A stretch of DNA of 64,000 bases from JBGAPI01 sp044221335 (lineage in GTDB: Bacteria > Pseudomonadota > Gammaproteobacteria > Xanthomonadales > Ahniellaceae). A program made the position numbers and the translations under genes. The notes beneath the pieces are model-generated. The model was not told the origin of the DNA, made no database searches, and saw only the letters and a list, made by a program, of their open reading frames with translations. Position 1 is the first letter of the stretch. Every line of letters starts with the position of its first letter. Location of the stretch: assembly GCA_044221335.1 (NCBI GenBank), contig JBGAPI010000001.1, forward strand, positions 124,001 to 188,000. Direction: 5' to 3'. This document shows, piece by piece, positions 46,041-55,480 of this stretch.

Positions 46041-46249
46041 GGTCCTTGCTCCGTTTGACTGCTGCGTCAGGAAGAAGGCGGGTACGTGGCGCCCGACTAT
46101 CGACTGTACGAACCGGCCGGTCCGGACATGCAGGGATCGACTTCCATCGGAAGATGGATGGACCTGACACCCGCGAGTAGTGCCGGTCGATTCCGGCAGT
46201 GTCGGGAGATTGATGACCGCCTCGTAGCCCGAAGCGGTCGTTGGCGTGG

Positions 46250-46420
46250 CCCGCCCGAGACCTCCGCTCCCTGCCGACAGCGGAAATCTTCGCGAAGCGC
46301 CTCGCAATGACGCGCAATGCGGGCCCCATGTCCGGTTCTCGCCCTCAGCGGACTTGCTGACGAAGCGCCTCGCAATGGCGCGCAAAGCGCGCCCTACGGC
46401 AGCTCCTCGCCGATGCGAGA
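46250..46420. repeat. tandem 68-bp REP-containing units, inverted copy (right of cupin gene)
   Basis: Two copies of the GCGCCTCGCAATGxCGCGC core are spaced 68 bases apart (46301 and 46369), the same period as in the left block. Read on the reverse strand the unit contains GCGCGCCATTGCGAGGCGCT and AGTCCGCTG, matching the left block. The remainder of 46041-46485 holds no supported gene. Confidence 0.7.
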
Positions 46421-46485
46421 GGTCCGCATGTTGCGCCGGCTGTGTCCGCCCTGCGAAGGCGGATCGCTGGCTGAACGCAGCGCCG

Positions 46486-46516
46486 AAAAAAAAACCCGCC
46501 GTGAGTGTGCGGCGGG
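46486..46516 (-). terminator. intrinsic terminator after the TonB-dependent receptor (minus strand)
   Basis: On the minus strand, CCCGCCG and CGGCGGG pair around an 8-base loop and are followed by nine T. It is ~90 bases past the receptor stop. Two more palindromes lie between (CCACTC-gt-GAGTGG at ~46524-46537 and GCCGGGCGTC/GACGCCCGGC near 46560-46594). Confidence 0.9.
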
Positions 46517-46607
46517 GGAGGAGCCACTCGTGAGTGGAAGACCACGTTGGGAGAACCATGCCGGGCGTCACGACATCCCGTCGCGACGCCCGGCGGAATC
46601 GCAACCG

Positions 46608-49361
46608 CTAGAACTTGTAGGTCACGCCGAGCAGGTACTGCCGCCCGTACTTCTCGTAGCGCTGGGTGAGGCCGCTGGTCTTGAAGAACTGGCGGTAGGC
46701 CTCGTTGGTGAGGTTGTTGACCTGGAACAGGATCGACGCGCCTTCGAAGCTGCTGTTCTGCCCGAAGGTGTAGCCGGTCTGGAAGTCGATCACCGAATCG
46801 CCGGCGATGTAGACCTGGGCGCGGTCGGCGCCGAAGCCCTGGATCTCGCCCAGGAAGCTCGACCGCGAGCGGTCGCTGACCCGGGCCGAGAAGCCGTTGC
46901 GCTCGTAGTACACGGTCACATTGCGCACCTGCCGCGACAGGCCGGCGATGGGTTCGTCCGGGCCGTCCGGGCCGAGGCGCTTGATCGAGCTCTTGGTGTC
47001 GGAGAAGTTGCCGAGCACGCCGAAGCCTTCGAGCGCGTCCGAGACCAGGTCGAAGGGCACCGACACCGAGAACTCGAAGCCGCGCACGTTGCCGCCGGAA
47101 CCGTTGGCCGGGCGGGTGTAGACGCCGACCGGATCCGGCGTCGGGCCGGTGTAGCCGGCCGGGATGGGCAGGCCGCTGGCGTCGAACGCGGTGGACTTGT
47201 CGTACACGTAGGTCTGCAGGTCCTTGTAGAAGTACGCGAGGCTGACGTAGCCCTTGCTCGCGAAATACTTCTCGAAGGACAGGTCGTAGGCGTTGGCGAT
47301 CCAGGGCTTCAGGTCCGGATTGCCGCCGCCGCGCGTCCAGCGACCGGCGTTGACGCCGCTGAAGGTGAGGCTGGTGTTGTTGTTCGCGCGCATCTGGTCG
47401 ATGCGCGGACGCGCCTCCTCGCGGCCGATGCCGAGCCGCGCGGTGATGTCGTTCGGCAGGCCGAACGCGAGGTTGAGGCTCGGCAGAACGTCGTTGTAGG
47501 TCGTGCCGCCGGAGAACGCGATCGCATGCGCCGCGTCGCCCTGCAGCACCTCGAAGCCGTCCGAGCTCTGGTCGGTGTGGACGTTCTGCAGGCCGATGTT
47601 GCCGTGCACCGGGATGTCGCCGAGGTCGGTGTTGATGTTGAGCTGGGCGTACACGGTGGTCAGCTTCTCGTCCACCGTCCACTGCTTGTTGGTGATGTCG
47701 GCGTTGATGTTGTCGCGCAGGTTGTAGAAGTTGCGGAACACCGCGTTGGTGTCGTAGCTGAAGCTGCCCGGCACGCCGGCGTGGGACAGGTCCACCGGGT
47801 CGATCAGGAAGCTTGCCGGCAGCACGGTCTCGTTCTGGATCAGGTCGAGGAAGGCCTCCGGAACACGGCGGCGCTTCTCGCGGTCGGCGTAGTTGATGCC
47901 GAAGTCGACGCTGGAGAACCAGCCGTCGGCGAAGCTGCGCGAGAAGTCGAGCCGGAAGGAGTCGAGGTCGTCCTTGATCTCCGGGGTCTTGATGTAGCCG
48001 GCCTGGCCCCAGCCGCCCGGATCGGTCAGCACGATCTGGCTCGGATCCGTGAAGTCGCGCGAGAAGTTGAAGTCGGGGAAGCCGCCGCGCGGATTGAGCG
48101 AGAAGTCGACGCTGTCGGTGATGCCGGCGCGGGTGCCCGAGTAGGTCTCCAGGATCGACTCGTGGCGCTTGGCCTGCGAATGCGACAGGTCGGCCGTCGC
48201 CGTCCAGTCGTCGGCGAAGCGGAACTGGTTGTTCCAGCCGATCGCGAACAGCTTGTCGTCGCCGCGGTTGAGGTCGTTGCGCAGGACCGGCCGCACGCCG
48301 ACGAAGGTGCCGCCGACGACGACACCGTCTTCGACCACGGGGTTGGTCAGGTGCGCTCCGGACCAGCCGAGGCCGGTCTCGAGGAAGCGGGTGCGCTCGG
48401 TCTTGTCGAACTTCGAGTAGTACACGTCGAGCGTGGTCTCGTAGTTCTCCGAGCCCTTGTACTGCAGCACGCCCATCAGGCCCTGGCGCACGTTGTCGGT
48501 CGACGAGGCCTGCACCTTGCCGCCGCCCAGCGTGTAGTTGCCCTGGGCCGGATTGATGTCGGTCGGGAAGCCCCAGGCCTCCCAGCGCTCGGCCTGTCCG
48601 GGCGTGTCGAGGCGCGCATAGCCGAGCGCGAGGCCGACCTGGCCGTCCATGAACTGGTCGAGGTAGAAGGCGCTGACGCGACTGCCGTAGTCGTCGGAGT
48701 CGGAGTTGAGCTTGCCGAGCGAGTTCTTCTCGCCGCGCACGTTCACCGCGACCACCTGCTTGGAGAAGTCGAGCGGACGCACGGTGCGCAGGTCGACGGT
48801 GCCGGACAGGCCCTGGCCGACCAGCCTGGCATCGGGGGTCTTGTAGACCACCACCTGGTTGATCAGTTCGGACGGGTACTGGTCGAACTCGACGCCGCGG
48901 TTGTCGCCGACGCTGACCTGTTCGCGGCCGTTGAGCAGCGTGGTGCTGTAGTCGCCGGACAGGCCGCGGATGCTGATCGTCGACGGACGTCCCGCGACGC
49001 GCTGCGCGGCGAGGCCGGGCAGGCGCGAGATCGAGTCCGCGATCGAGATGTCGGGCAGCTTGCCGAGGTCCTCGGCCGACACCACTTCGACGATCGACGT
49101 GTTGTCCTTCTTGACGTCGATCGCCTTCTCGATGCCGCTGCGGATGCCGATGACCTGCAGGGTCTCCAGCTCCTTGGCCTTGTCGCCCTTCTTGGCGTCG
49201 GCCTTCTTGTCGGCGTCGGCCGCTGCGGCGGCCTTGCTGTCGGCCGCTTCGGCGCCGGCGACCTCGGACTCGGCGACCGGAGCGGTCTCGGCGTGCGCGC
49301 CGACGGCGACCAGCAGGGCGGCCGAGATCGTCACGCTCAATGCATTGCGCTTCAGTTTCAA
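46608..49361 (-). CDS. TonB-dependent receptor (oligosaccharide-type)
   Basis: 917 residues. Signal peptide to about residue 25, an Ala/Asp/Lys-rich linker, a plug domain with LQVIGIRSGIEKAIDVKKDN, ADSISRLPGLAAQRVAGRP and LSGTVDLRTV, then a 22-strand beta-barrel ending in GVTYKF (terminal Phe). The plug and length fit the TIGR01782 group that takes up carbohydrates in Xanthomonads and Caulobacter. It is divergent from a GH13 amylase, so malto-oligosaccharides are the likely substrate (inference). Confidence 0.95.
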   Translation of the reverse strand: MKLKRNALSVTISAALLVAVGAHAETAPVAESEVAGAEAADSKAAAAADADKKADAKKGDKAKELETLQVIGIRSGIEKAIDVKKDNTSIVEVVSAEDLGKLPDISIADSISRLPGLAAQRVAGRPSTISIRGLSGDYSTTLLNGREQVSVGDNRGVEFDQYPSELINQVVVYKTPDARLVGQGLSGTVDLRTVRPLDFSKQVVAVNVRGEKNSLGKLNSDSDDYGSRVSAFYLDQFMDGQVGLALGYARLDTPGQAERWEAWGFPTDINPAQGNYTLGGGKVQASSTDNVRQGLMGVLQYKGSENYETTLDVYYSKFDKTERTRFLETGLGWSGAHLTNPVVEDGVVVGGTFVGVRPVLRNDLNRGDDKLFAIGWNNQFRFADDWTATADLSHSQAKRHESILETYSGTRAGITDSVDFSLNPRGGFPDFNFSRDFTDPSQIVLTDPGGWGQAGYIKTPEIKDDLDSFRLDFSRSFADGWFSSVDFGINYADREKRRRVPEAFLDLIQNETVLPASFLIDPVDLSHAGVPGSFSYDTNAVFRNFYNLRDNINADITNKQWTVDEKLTTVYAQLNINTDLGDIPVHGNIGLQNVHTDQSSDGFEVLQGDAAHAIAFSGGTTYNDVLPSLNLAFGLPNDITARLGIGREEARPRIDQMRANNNTSLTFSGVNAGRWTRGGGNPDLKPWIANAYDLSFEKYFASKGYVSLAYFYKDLQTYVYDKSTAFDASGLPIPAGYTGPTPDPVGVYTRPANGSGGNVRGFEFSVSVPFDLVSDALEGFGVLGNFSDTKSSIKRLGPDGPDEPIAGLSRQVRNVTVYYERNGFSARVSDRSRSSFLGEIQGFGADRAQVYIAGDSVIDFQTGYTFGQNSSFEGASILFQVNNLTNEAYRQFFKTSGLTQRYEKYGRQYLLGVTYKF

Positions 49362-49511
49362 GATTCCTCTCCCCTACGACACGTGATGTGTTGCTCCGGC
49401 GGGCGGATCCGTCGCTCGGACCTCGCCCGGACCCTTCCGGAAACGCTGTCGATCGGCTCTTGCCGTCGATGCCGGGGCATGGTAGCCGTGGCCAAATCCT
49501 GCACCACGGTG

Positions 49512-49531
49512 TTGCATACGTATTCATGCAA
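49512..49531. promoter_or_regulatory. LacI-type operator candidate between receptor and amylase
   Basis: TTGCAT...ATGCAA is an inverted repeat with 8-base spacing. The inner segment TGCATACGTATTCA (49513-49526) fits a LacI-family operator with a central CG (TGnATACGTATnCA). It lies about 150 bases before the receptor start and 75 before the amylase start. No LacI-type gene is in the window. Confidence 0.5.
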
Positions 49532-49599
49532 ATCGATGCGGACCGCCGCTTGCGACGGTCATCCACAATCGCGTCGCTTCCCTTCGCTGGCCGCCTCGA

Positions 49600-52227
49600 A
49601 TGCACGGAATGAAACGCTTTTCGCTGCTGCGGCGCGTCAGCCGCGCTCTCGCGCCGATGCTGGTCGCGGCCGCGGGAACCGCGGCGACAGGGTCCGCCGA
49701 CGCGGCGGCGCCGGCGTCGTTGCCCTCACCCGACTGGCGCGACCAGGTCATCTATTTCGCGCTGCTGGACCGCTTCGCCGACGGCGACCGCCGCAACGAC
49801 GACCAGCATGCCGGCGAGTTCGATCCGGACGACGGGCGCAAATGGAGCGGCGGCGATCTCGCCGGCGTGCTCGGGCAGCTCGACTACATCGCCGAACTCG
49901 GCGCGACCTCGCTCTGGATCACGCCGCCGGTCGCCAACCAGTGGTGGAACGAGCGCGCGAAGTACGGCGGATACCACGGCTACTGGGCCGTGGATTTCGA
50001 GCGCATCGACCCTCACTACGGCACGACGGCCGACTACCGCGCGCTCGCCGACGGGCTGCACGCGCGCGGCATGACGCTGGTGCAGGACGTCGTGCTGAAC
50101 CACACCGCGGACTTCTTCCACTTCGAGGGTCCGGTCGATCCTGCGCATCCGGAGCAGGGCTTCCGGCGCTCGCGCGACAGTGCCGGCCTCGTCGCGCCGA
50201 CGCGCTGGCCGTTCTCGCGCAACGACGCCGACCACCGCCGCGATCGCGCGCTCGGCATCTACCACTGGACCCCGAGCATCGTCGACTACGGCGATCCGAC
50301 GCAGCGGCTGACGTATCAGCTCGCCGACCTCGACGACCTCGACACCGCCCATCCGGTGGTGCGCCGCGCGCTGCGCCAGGCCTACGGGCGCTGGATCCGC
50401 GACGTCGGGGTCGACGCCTTCCGGGTCGACACCGCGTTCTACGTCGAGCCGGAGCTGTTCGCGGACTTCCTCGACTCGGACGACCCGCGCGCCCCGGGCA
50501 TGCGCCGTGTCGCCGCCGCGATGGGCCGCGACGATTTCCTCGCGTTCGGCGAGGGCTTCGGCGTCGAGGCGCCCTACGGCGAGGCGGTGAGTCGCCGGAT
50601 CGCCGAGTATCTCGAAGCGCCGGGCCATCCCGGTCTGCCGTCGATGCTGGACTTTCCGCTGTACTCGAGCCTCGGCGACGTGTTCCAGCGCGGGGCCGCG
50701 AGCGCGGTGCTGGCCGACCGCATCGAGCGTCGCCAGCGGCTGTTCGCGCATCCGGGAAGCCTGCCGACCTTCGTCGACAACCACGACGTCGACCGCTTCC
50801 TTGCGAACGGCGACGAACGCGGGCTGCGCCAGGCGCTGCTCGCCCTGATGACCCTGCCCGGCATCCCGGTGATCTACTACGGCACCGAGCAGGGATTCAC
50901 CGCGCAACGCGCGTCGATGTTCGCCGCCGGCTACGGCAGCGGCGGCCGCGACCACTTCGACCGCGACGCGCCCCTGTACACGTTCCTCCAGCAGGCGATC
51001 GCGCTGCGTCGCGGCCAGCGCGCGCTGACCCGGGGCACGCCGACCGTCGTCGCGCGCGACGCCGCGGGTGCCGGCGCGGTCGGCTGGCGGATGGACGCCG
51101 CCGGCGAGACTCCGGTCCTCGTCCTGATCAACAGCGCGCGCCACGCGGTACTGCTCGACCGGCTGGAACTGCCGCTGTCGCCGGGTGCCGTGCTGACGCC
51201 GCTGTTGACGCTCGACCCGGCGGTGCCGGCGCTGCGTGCCGATGCCGAGGGACAGCTCGCCGTCACGCTGCCGGCCGGTGCGGGAGTCGCCTATTCGATC
51301 CAGCCGGGCGCGGTCGTCGCGGCGCCGGACGTCACGGCGGTCGATATCGATCGGCTCGTCGACGACGTGCTGCAGGACGACGCCGTGGTGACCGGACGCG
51401 CGGCGCCCGGCTCGTCGCTGCGCCTCGTCGTCGACGGCGATCTGGACGCGGCGACCCCGGTGGCGGCCGGCCGCGACGGCCGCTGGTCGGCGAAGGTCGA
51501 CACCCAGTCGATGATCGACCCGGCGATCGCGCATCGGCTGGTCGCCTGGTCCGACGACGGCGCGCGCGGCGCGGCGCGGGTCTTCCGCGTCGCGCGGCGC
51601 TGGCGCACCGTGCTGACGGTCGACGATCCCGCCGGCGACGACCACGGCCCCGATGGTCGCTACCGCTACCCGAGCGATGCCGCGTTCGCGAAACCGAGCC
51701 TCGATCTCCGCGGCGTCGCGGTCGCGACCAGCGGCGCTTCGCTGCGGGTGACGGCGACGCTCGGCGACCTGTCGTCGGCCTGGAGCGCCCCCAACGGATT
51801 CGATCGCCTGCTGCTTCATCTCTACATCGAGCTGCCGCACCGCGGCGAGGGTTCGACCGTCGCGCCGCTGCAGAACACCCCGCTGCCGCAGGGCATGCGC
51901 TGGCAGCGGCACCTGCGGATCGGCGGCTGGAGCAACGCGCTGTTCGCGGCCGAGGGTGCCGATGCGACGCACGAGGGTCGCGCCTTGGCCGGTGGCGCGG
52001 CGCTCGCGATCGATCCCGCAGGCTCGCGGGTGACGCTGACCCTGCCGGCCGCGGCACTCGGGCACCCGGCATCGCTGTCGGGGGCCCGCCTGTGGCTGTG
52101 CACCTGGGACTACGACGCCGGCTACCGCCCGCTGACGGCCGATGGCGGCGGCATGAGTTTCGGCGGTGGCGACGGTGCGCGCGAACCGCTGTGGATGGAC
52201 GCCAGCGACGTGCTGGTGATCCCTTGA
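49600..52227 (+). CDS. secreted GH13 alpha-amylase-family glycoside hydrolase
   Basis: 875 residues from ATG 49600; a second in-frame ATG at 49609 is equally possible. A signal peptide spans about 1-38. The (beta/alpha)8 GH13 barrel has QDVVLNHTADF, the nucleophile D277 in GVDAFRVDTAF, acid/base E318 in LAFGEGF and the transition-state Asp D396 in FVDNHDVDRF. The C-terminal ~250 residues resemble a glucodextranase-C-type/DOMON-like accessory domain (DDPAGDDHGPDGRYRYP). The neighbouring TonB receptor and DUF6445-like oxygenase make this part of a starch or malto-oligosaccharide locus. Confidence 0.9.
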   Translation: MHGMKRFSLLRRVSRALAPMLVAAAGTAATGSADAAAPASLPSPDWRDQVIYFALLDRFADGDRRNDDQHAGEFDPDDGRKWSGGDLAGVLGQLDYIAELGATSLWITPPVANQWWNERAKYGGYHGYWAVDFERIDPHYGTTADYRALADGLHARGMTLVQDVVLNHTADFFHFEGPVDPAHPEQGFRRSRDSAGLVAPTRWPFSRNDADHRRDRALGIYHWTPSIVDYGDPTQRLTYQLADLDDLDTAHPVVRRALRQAYGRWIRDVGVDAFRVDTAFYVEPELFADFLDSDDPRAPGMRRVAAAMGRDDFLAFGEGFGVEAPYGEAVSRRIAEYLEAPGHPGLPSMLDFPLYSSLGDVFQRGAASAVLADRIERRQRLFAHPGSLPTFVDNHDVDRFLANGDERGLRQALLALMTLPGIPVIYYGTEQGFTAQRASMFAAGYGSGGRDHFDRDAPLYTFLQQAIALRRGQRALTRGTPTVVARDAAGAGAVGWRMDAAGETPVLVLINSARHAVLLDRLELPLSPGAVLTPLLTLDPAVPALRADAEGQLAVTLPAGAGVAYSIQPGAVVAAPDVTAVDIDRLVDDVLQDDAVVTGRAAPGSSLRLVVDGDLDAATPVAAGRDGRWSAKVDTQSMIDPAIAHRLVAWSDDGARGAARVFRVARRWRTVLTVDDPAGDDHGPDGRYRYPSDAAFAKPSLDLRGVAVATSGASLRVTATLGDLSSAWSAPNGFDRLLLHLYIELPHRGEGSTVAPLQNTPLPQGMRWQRHLRIGGWSNALFAAEGADATHEGRALAGGAALAIDPAGSRVTLTLPAAALGHPASLSGARLWLCTWDYDAGYRPLTADGGGMSFGGGDGAREPLWMDASDVLVIP

Positions 52228-52298
52228 ATCCTGCGCGTCCGGCCCGCGTTCCGGACGGCGGTACGCCAGGGGCTTCCCACGCCGCGGCGCGCCGCCGC

Positions 52299-53018
52299 CT
52301 ACACGGCGGCGCGCCGGGTGGTGAAGAAGCCGTTGAGGGTCAGGCGACCGCGACGCGGATCGCTGTCGAGTCGCGCCGGATCGCCGATGTCGCCGCCGTG
52401 GAAGAGGCTGCCGTCGTAGACGATCATCCGGTTGAACCGCGGCGCGACGGCGCCGATGCGCTCGAACCACGCGTTGCTGCCCGTCATGTAGCCGGCGGCG
52501 ATGCCGTACTTCGCCGTGAACGCCGCGGGCGCGAGGGTGCCGGACTCGTGCACGAGCAGATCGGTCGGATAGCCCGGCCGCCGCGGCGCGAAGAACGCGG
52601 TGCCCCCCAGGGCCGGATCGTCGAACAGGTACAGCACGGACGCGACCGCGCGCTGCTCGTCCGGCACGTTGAAGCGATCGCGGTGGCAGATCCACTGACG
52701 CGGCTGCAGGCGTGCCGGCTCGAAGGTCACCATCGCGAGACGGCAGTGCACCGACAGCGTGCGGCGCACGCCGAGGCGTCCGCGCAGGTGGGTGAGGAAG
52801 TGCAGGTCGAGCGCCTCGTCGGCCGCGGCGCCGAGCGCCAGTTCCGGCCCCGGGTACGCGTTGGTGTCGCTTTCACGGGCCTCGGACCAGCGCGACAGCA
52901 CGCGCTCGCGCCACGCCTCGGCATCGAGCAGCGCGTCGTCGATCACCCACACCGGACTGCCGTCGGAGAGACGGAATTCGTCGATGCGGGGATTCGGATG
53001 GAAGCGCGGCACGTGCAT
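52299..53018 (-). CDS. 2OG-Fe(II) oxygenase-like protein, DUF6445 type
   Basis: 239 residues. Iron-binding residues can be seen as ICHRDRFN (HxD) and IVYDGSLFHGGD (distal His), with LYLFDDPALGGTAFF and RGRLTLNGFF between and after, as in the 2-oxoglutarate/Fe(II) fold. Homologues in Caulobacter and Xanthomonad carbohydrate loci sit beside TonB receptors, as here. Its substrate is unknown. The remaining 260 bases before the antiporter show no gene. Confidence 0.78.
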   Translation of the reverse strand: MHVPRFHPNPRIDEFRLSDGSPVWVIDDALLDAEAWRERVLSRWSEARESDTNAYPGPELALGAAADEALDLHFLTHLRGRLGVRRTLSVHCRLAMVTFEPARLQPRQWICHRDRFNVPDEQRAVASVLYLFDDPALGGTAFFAPRRPGYPTDLLVHESGTLAPAAFTAKYGIAAGYMTGSNAWFERIGAVAPRFNRMIVYDGSLFHGGDIGDPARLDSDPRRGRLTLNGFFTTRRAAV

Positions 53019-53277
53019 GACGGCACTCGGCGACGGGGCGCGCCATGGTGATCGCGTCGTCGAGGAATGGAAAGCCGATTCCCGCGGGATCCCGTGCGAC
53101 GACGCCCTCCCGCGCCGCGAGCCTGCGATTCTCCGGCGCTCCGGCGCACGGCGCGGATACGCTTCGACGTCGCGGCACTCCGCCGGTCGACGCCGGGCGG
53201 TCCCCGAGCCCGAAACCCTGATCCCCGACCCCTGACCCGCCCTCCTGTCCCGGGCCGCCGAGCCGCATCATCCGCAC

Positions 53278-54480
53278 ATGTCCACCAGCGAACTCTTCCT
53301 CCTCGCGATGCTCGCCATCTTCACGGTCCCTTACCTGGTCTGGCGGCTCGGGCGCACCGACTACGTGGCGCCGCTGGTGGTCGTGCAGATCGTCACCGGC
53401 ATCCTGATGGGACCCGGCGTGCTCGGCGCCGCGCTGCCCGACCTCTACGCCTTCGTGTTCACGGCGCCGGTGATCACGGCGCTGAACGGCATCGCCTGGT
53501 GGGCGGTGATGGTGTTCGTGTGGCTGGCCGGGATGGAGCTCGATCTCGGCGAAGCCTGGAAGCATCGCGGCGAGACCAGCCTCGTCGCCGGCCTCGCGCT
53601 CGGCGCCCCGCTGCTCGCCGGCAGCGCGGCCGCCGCCGTGCTGATCGCCTGGCGCGACGGCTGGATGGGTCCGGCGGCGCTGTCGTGGCAGTTCGTGCTC
53701 GGCGTCGGCATGTCCTGCGCCGTGACCGCGCTGCCGATCCTGATCCTGCTGATGGACAAGCTCGCGATCCTGCGGACGCCGCTCGGCCAGCGCGTCCTGC
53801 GCTATGCCAGCCTCGACGATGTCGCGGTCTGGGGCGTGCTCGCGACGCTGCTGATGGACTGGCAGCGGGTCGGCCGCCAGATCGGATTCCTGGTCGCCTT
53901 CGGGCTCGGTGCATGGGCGTTCCGGCGTCTGATGCTCCGGCTCACGCCACGCGACCGCCTGCCGGTCGGCCTGATCTGGCTCGCCGCCATCGGCTTCGCG
54001 GCCGACTGGTGCGGCCTGCATTTCATGGTCGGCGCCTTCCTCGCCGGTGCGGTGATGGAGGCCCATGGGTTCGACCGCGACGAGCTCGACCGCCTGCGCC
54101 AGCACGTGCTGACGCTGATGATGCCGGTGTTCTTCCTGTCCACCGGGCTGCGCACGCAGTGGACGATGGGCGGCGTGACCGTGCTGGCGGCCGCCGCGCT
54201 GCTTCTGGTCGCCGCCGTCGTCGGCAAGCTCGCCGGCGTCGGCATCGCCGGTCGCCTGCTCGGCTGGCGACGCGGCGAGGCGAACCTCATCGGCTGGCTG
54301 CTGCAGACCAAGGCGCTGATCATGATCATCTTCGTCAACGTGCTGCTCGACAAGAAGATCATCACCAGCGAGATGTTCACCGCACTGCTGCTGATGGCGG
54401 TGGCGAGCACGATGCTGACCATCCCGATGGTCACGCCGCGACTCGCGAAACTCTCGGAGGTGATCGATCGTGCGCGCTGA
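53278..54480 (+). CDS. CPA2-type cation/proton antiporter
   Basis: 400 residues, about 12 membrane helices. GILMGPGVLG and FLSTGLRTQW resemble the Na+/H+ exchanger domain of KefB/NapA-like CPA2 proteins. There is no C-terminal RCK/TrkA-N domain. It contributes to pH or cation homeostasis at the inner membrane; the ion is unknown. It overlaps the esterase gene by 11 bases. Confidence 0.88.
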   Translation: MSTSELFLLAMLAIFTVPYLVWRLGRTDYVAPLVVVQIVTGILMGPGVLGAALPDLYAFVFTAPVITALNGIAWWAVMVFVWLAGMELDLGEAWKHRGETSLVAGLALGAPLLAGSAAAAVLIAWRDGWMGPAALSWQFVLGVGMSCAVTALPILILLMDKLAILRTPLGQRVLRYASLDDVAVWGVLATLLMDWQRVGRQIGFLVAFGLGAWAFRRLMLRLTPRDRLPVGLIWLAAIGFAADWCGLHFMVGAFLAGAVMEAHGFDRDELDRLRQHVLTLMMPVFFLSTGLRTQWTMGGVTVLAAAALLLVAAVVGKLAGVGIAGRLLGWRRGEANLIGWLLQTKALIMIIFVNVLLDKKIITSEMFTALLLMAVASTMLTIPMVTPRLAKLSEVIDRAR

Positions 54481-55471
54481 CGCGCTGCTGGTCCTGGTCT
54501 TGTTCGCGCTCGCCGGCCTGCTGGCGCGACCGGCGTCCGCCGCCGAGCCTGTCCGCGGCAGCCCTCCTGCCGCGGTGCGCGGCCAGATCGAGCGCTGGGA
54601 GGGCTTTGCCTCCGCCGGCCTGCCGGAGCGCGCGGTCGAGGTCTGGCTGCCGGACGGATATCCGCAGGCGGCGCCCTACGACGTGCTGTACATGCACGAT
54701 GGCCAGATGCTGTTCGACGCCGCTCGCACCTGGAACGGCCAGTCCTGGCACATGGACGAGCACGCCCAGCACCTGATCGACAGCGGCGCGGTGCGACCCT
54801 TCGTGATCGTCGGCGTCGCCAACGCCGGCGAGGGCCGCCACGCGGAGTTCACCCCCGAGCGGCCGTGGCGGACGCTGTCGGACGACCAGCAGCGGGCGCT
54901 GCGCGGGGCCAAGCGCGGCGCGGCCTCGGTCTACAGCGTTCCGCTGCGCTCCGATCGCTACCTCGCGTTCCTCGCCGACGAGCTCAAGCCCTTCGTCGAC
55001 CGGAACTACGCGGTCGCCGGCGGGCGCGAGCACACCTTCATCGCCGGCTCCAGCATGGGTGGCCTGATCTCGCTGTACGCGCTGGTCGAGCGGCCGCAGG
55101 TCTACGGCGGCGCGGCCTGCCTGTCGACCCACTGGCCGGTCGCATTCAGCCTCGACGACAACCCGATGCCGGACGCGATCGTCGCCGATCTCGGCGGCCA
55201 TCTGCCGCCACCGGGCGAGCATCGTCTCTGGTTCGACCATGGCACCGAGACCCTCGACGCGCTGTACGCGCCGATCCAGCAGCGCGTCGACGAGCTGCTG
55301 CGGGCGAAGGGCTACGGAGAGGGACAGTTCCGCTCGCGGGTCTATCCCGGTGCGCCGCACACCGAGCAGGCCTGGAGTGCGCGTGTCGAGGAGGCACTGC
55401 GTTTCCTTCTGCCGCGCGCCGCGCCGACTGCCCTGCACTCGCCCGAAGCGGTCGCCGCGGCCAGGCACTAA
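54470..55471 (+). CDS. secreted alpha/beta-hydrolase esterase
   Basis: 333 residues from GTG 54470; a GGAGGT site lies 7 bases upstream. A signal peptide covers about 1-25. The nucleophile Ser is in FIAGSSMGGLISLY; YDVLYMHDGQMLFD and WHMDEHAQHLI are typical of the esterase D/enterochelin-esterase-like group. Possibly acts on glucans or siderophore-like esters; unresolved. It ends nine bases before glmU. Confidence 0.85.
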   Translation: MRADALLVLVLFALAGLLARPASAAEPVRGSPPAAVRGQIERWEGFASAGLPERAVEVWLPDGYPQAAPYDVLYMHDGQMLFDAARTWNGQSWHMDEHAQHLIDSGAVRPFVIVGVANAGEGRHAEFTPERPWRTLSDDQQRALRGAKRGAASVYSVPLRSDRYLAFLADELKPFVDRNYAVAGGREHTFIAGSSMGGLISLYALVERPQVYGGAACLSTHWPVAFSLDDNPMPDAIVADLGGHLPPPGEHRLWFDHGTETLDALYAPIQQRVDELLRAKGYGEGQFRSRVYPGAPHTEQAWSARVEEALRFLLPRAAPTALHSPEAVAAARH

Positions 55472-55480
55472 AATCCGGTC

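Noticed and set aside
46317..53051. A 2244-codon open frame on the plus strand
   Set aside because: It runs antisense through the TonB receptor and out of frame through the amylase; composition is Arg/Ala/Val low-complexity and no domain is recognisable. In DNA this GC-rich long shadow frames are expected.
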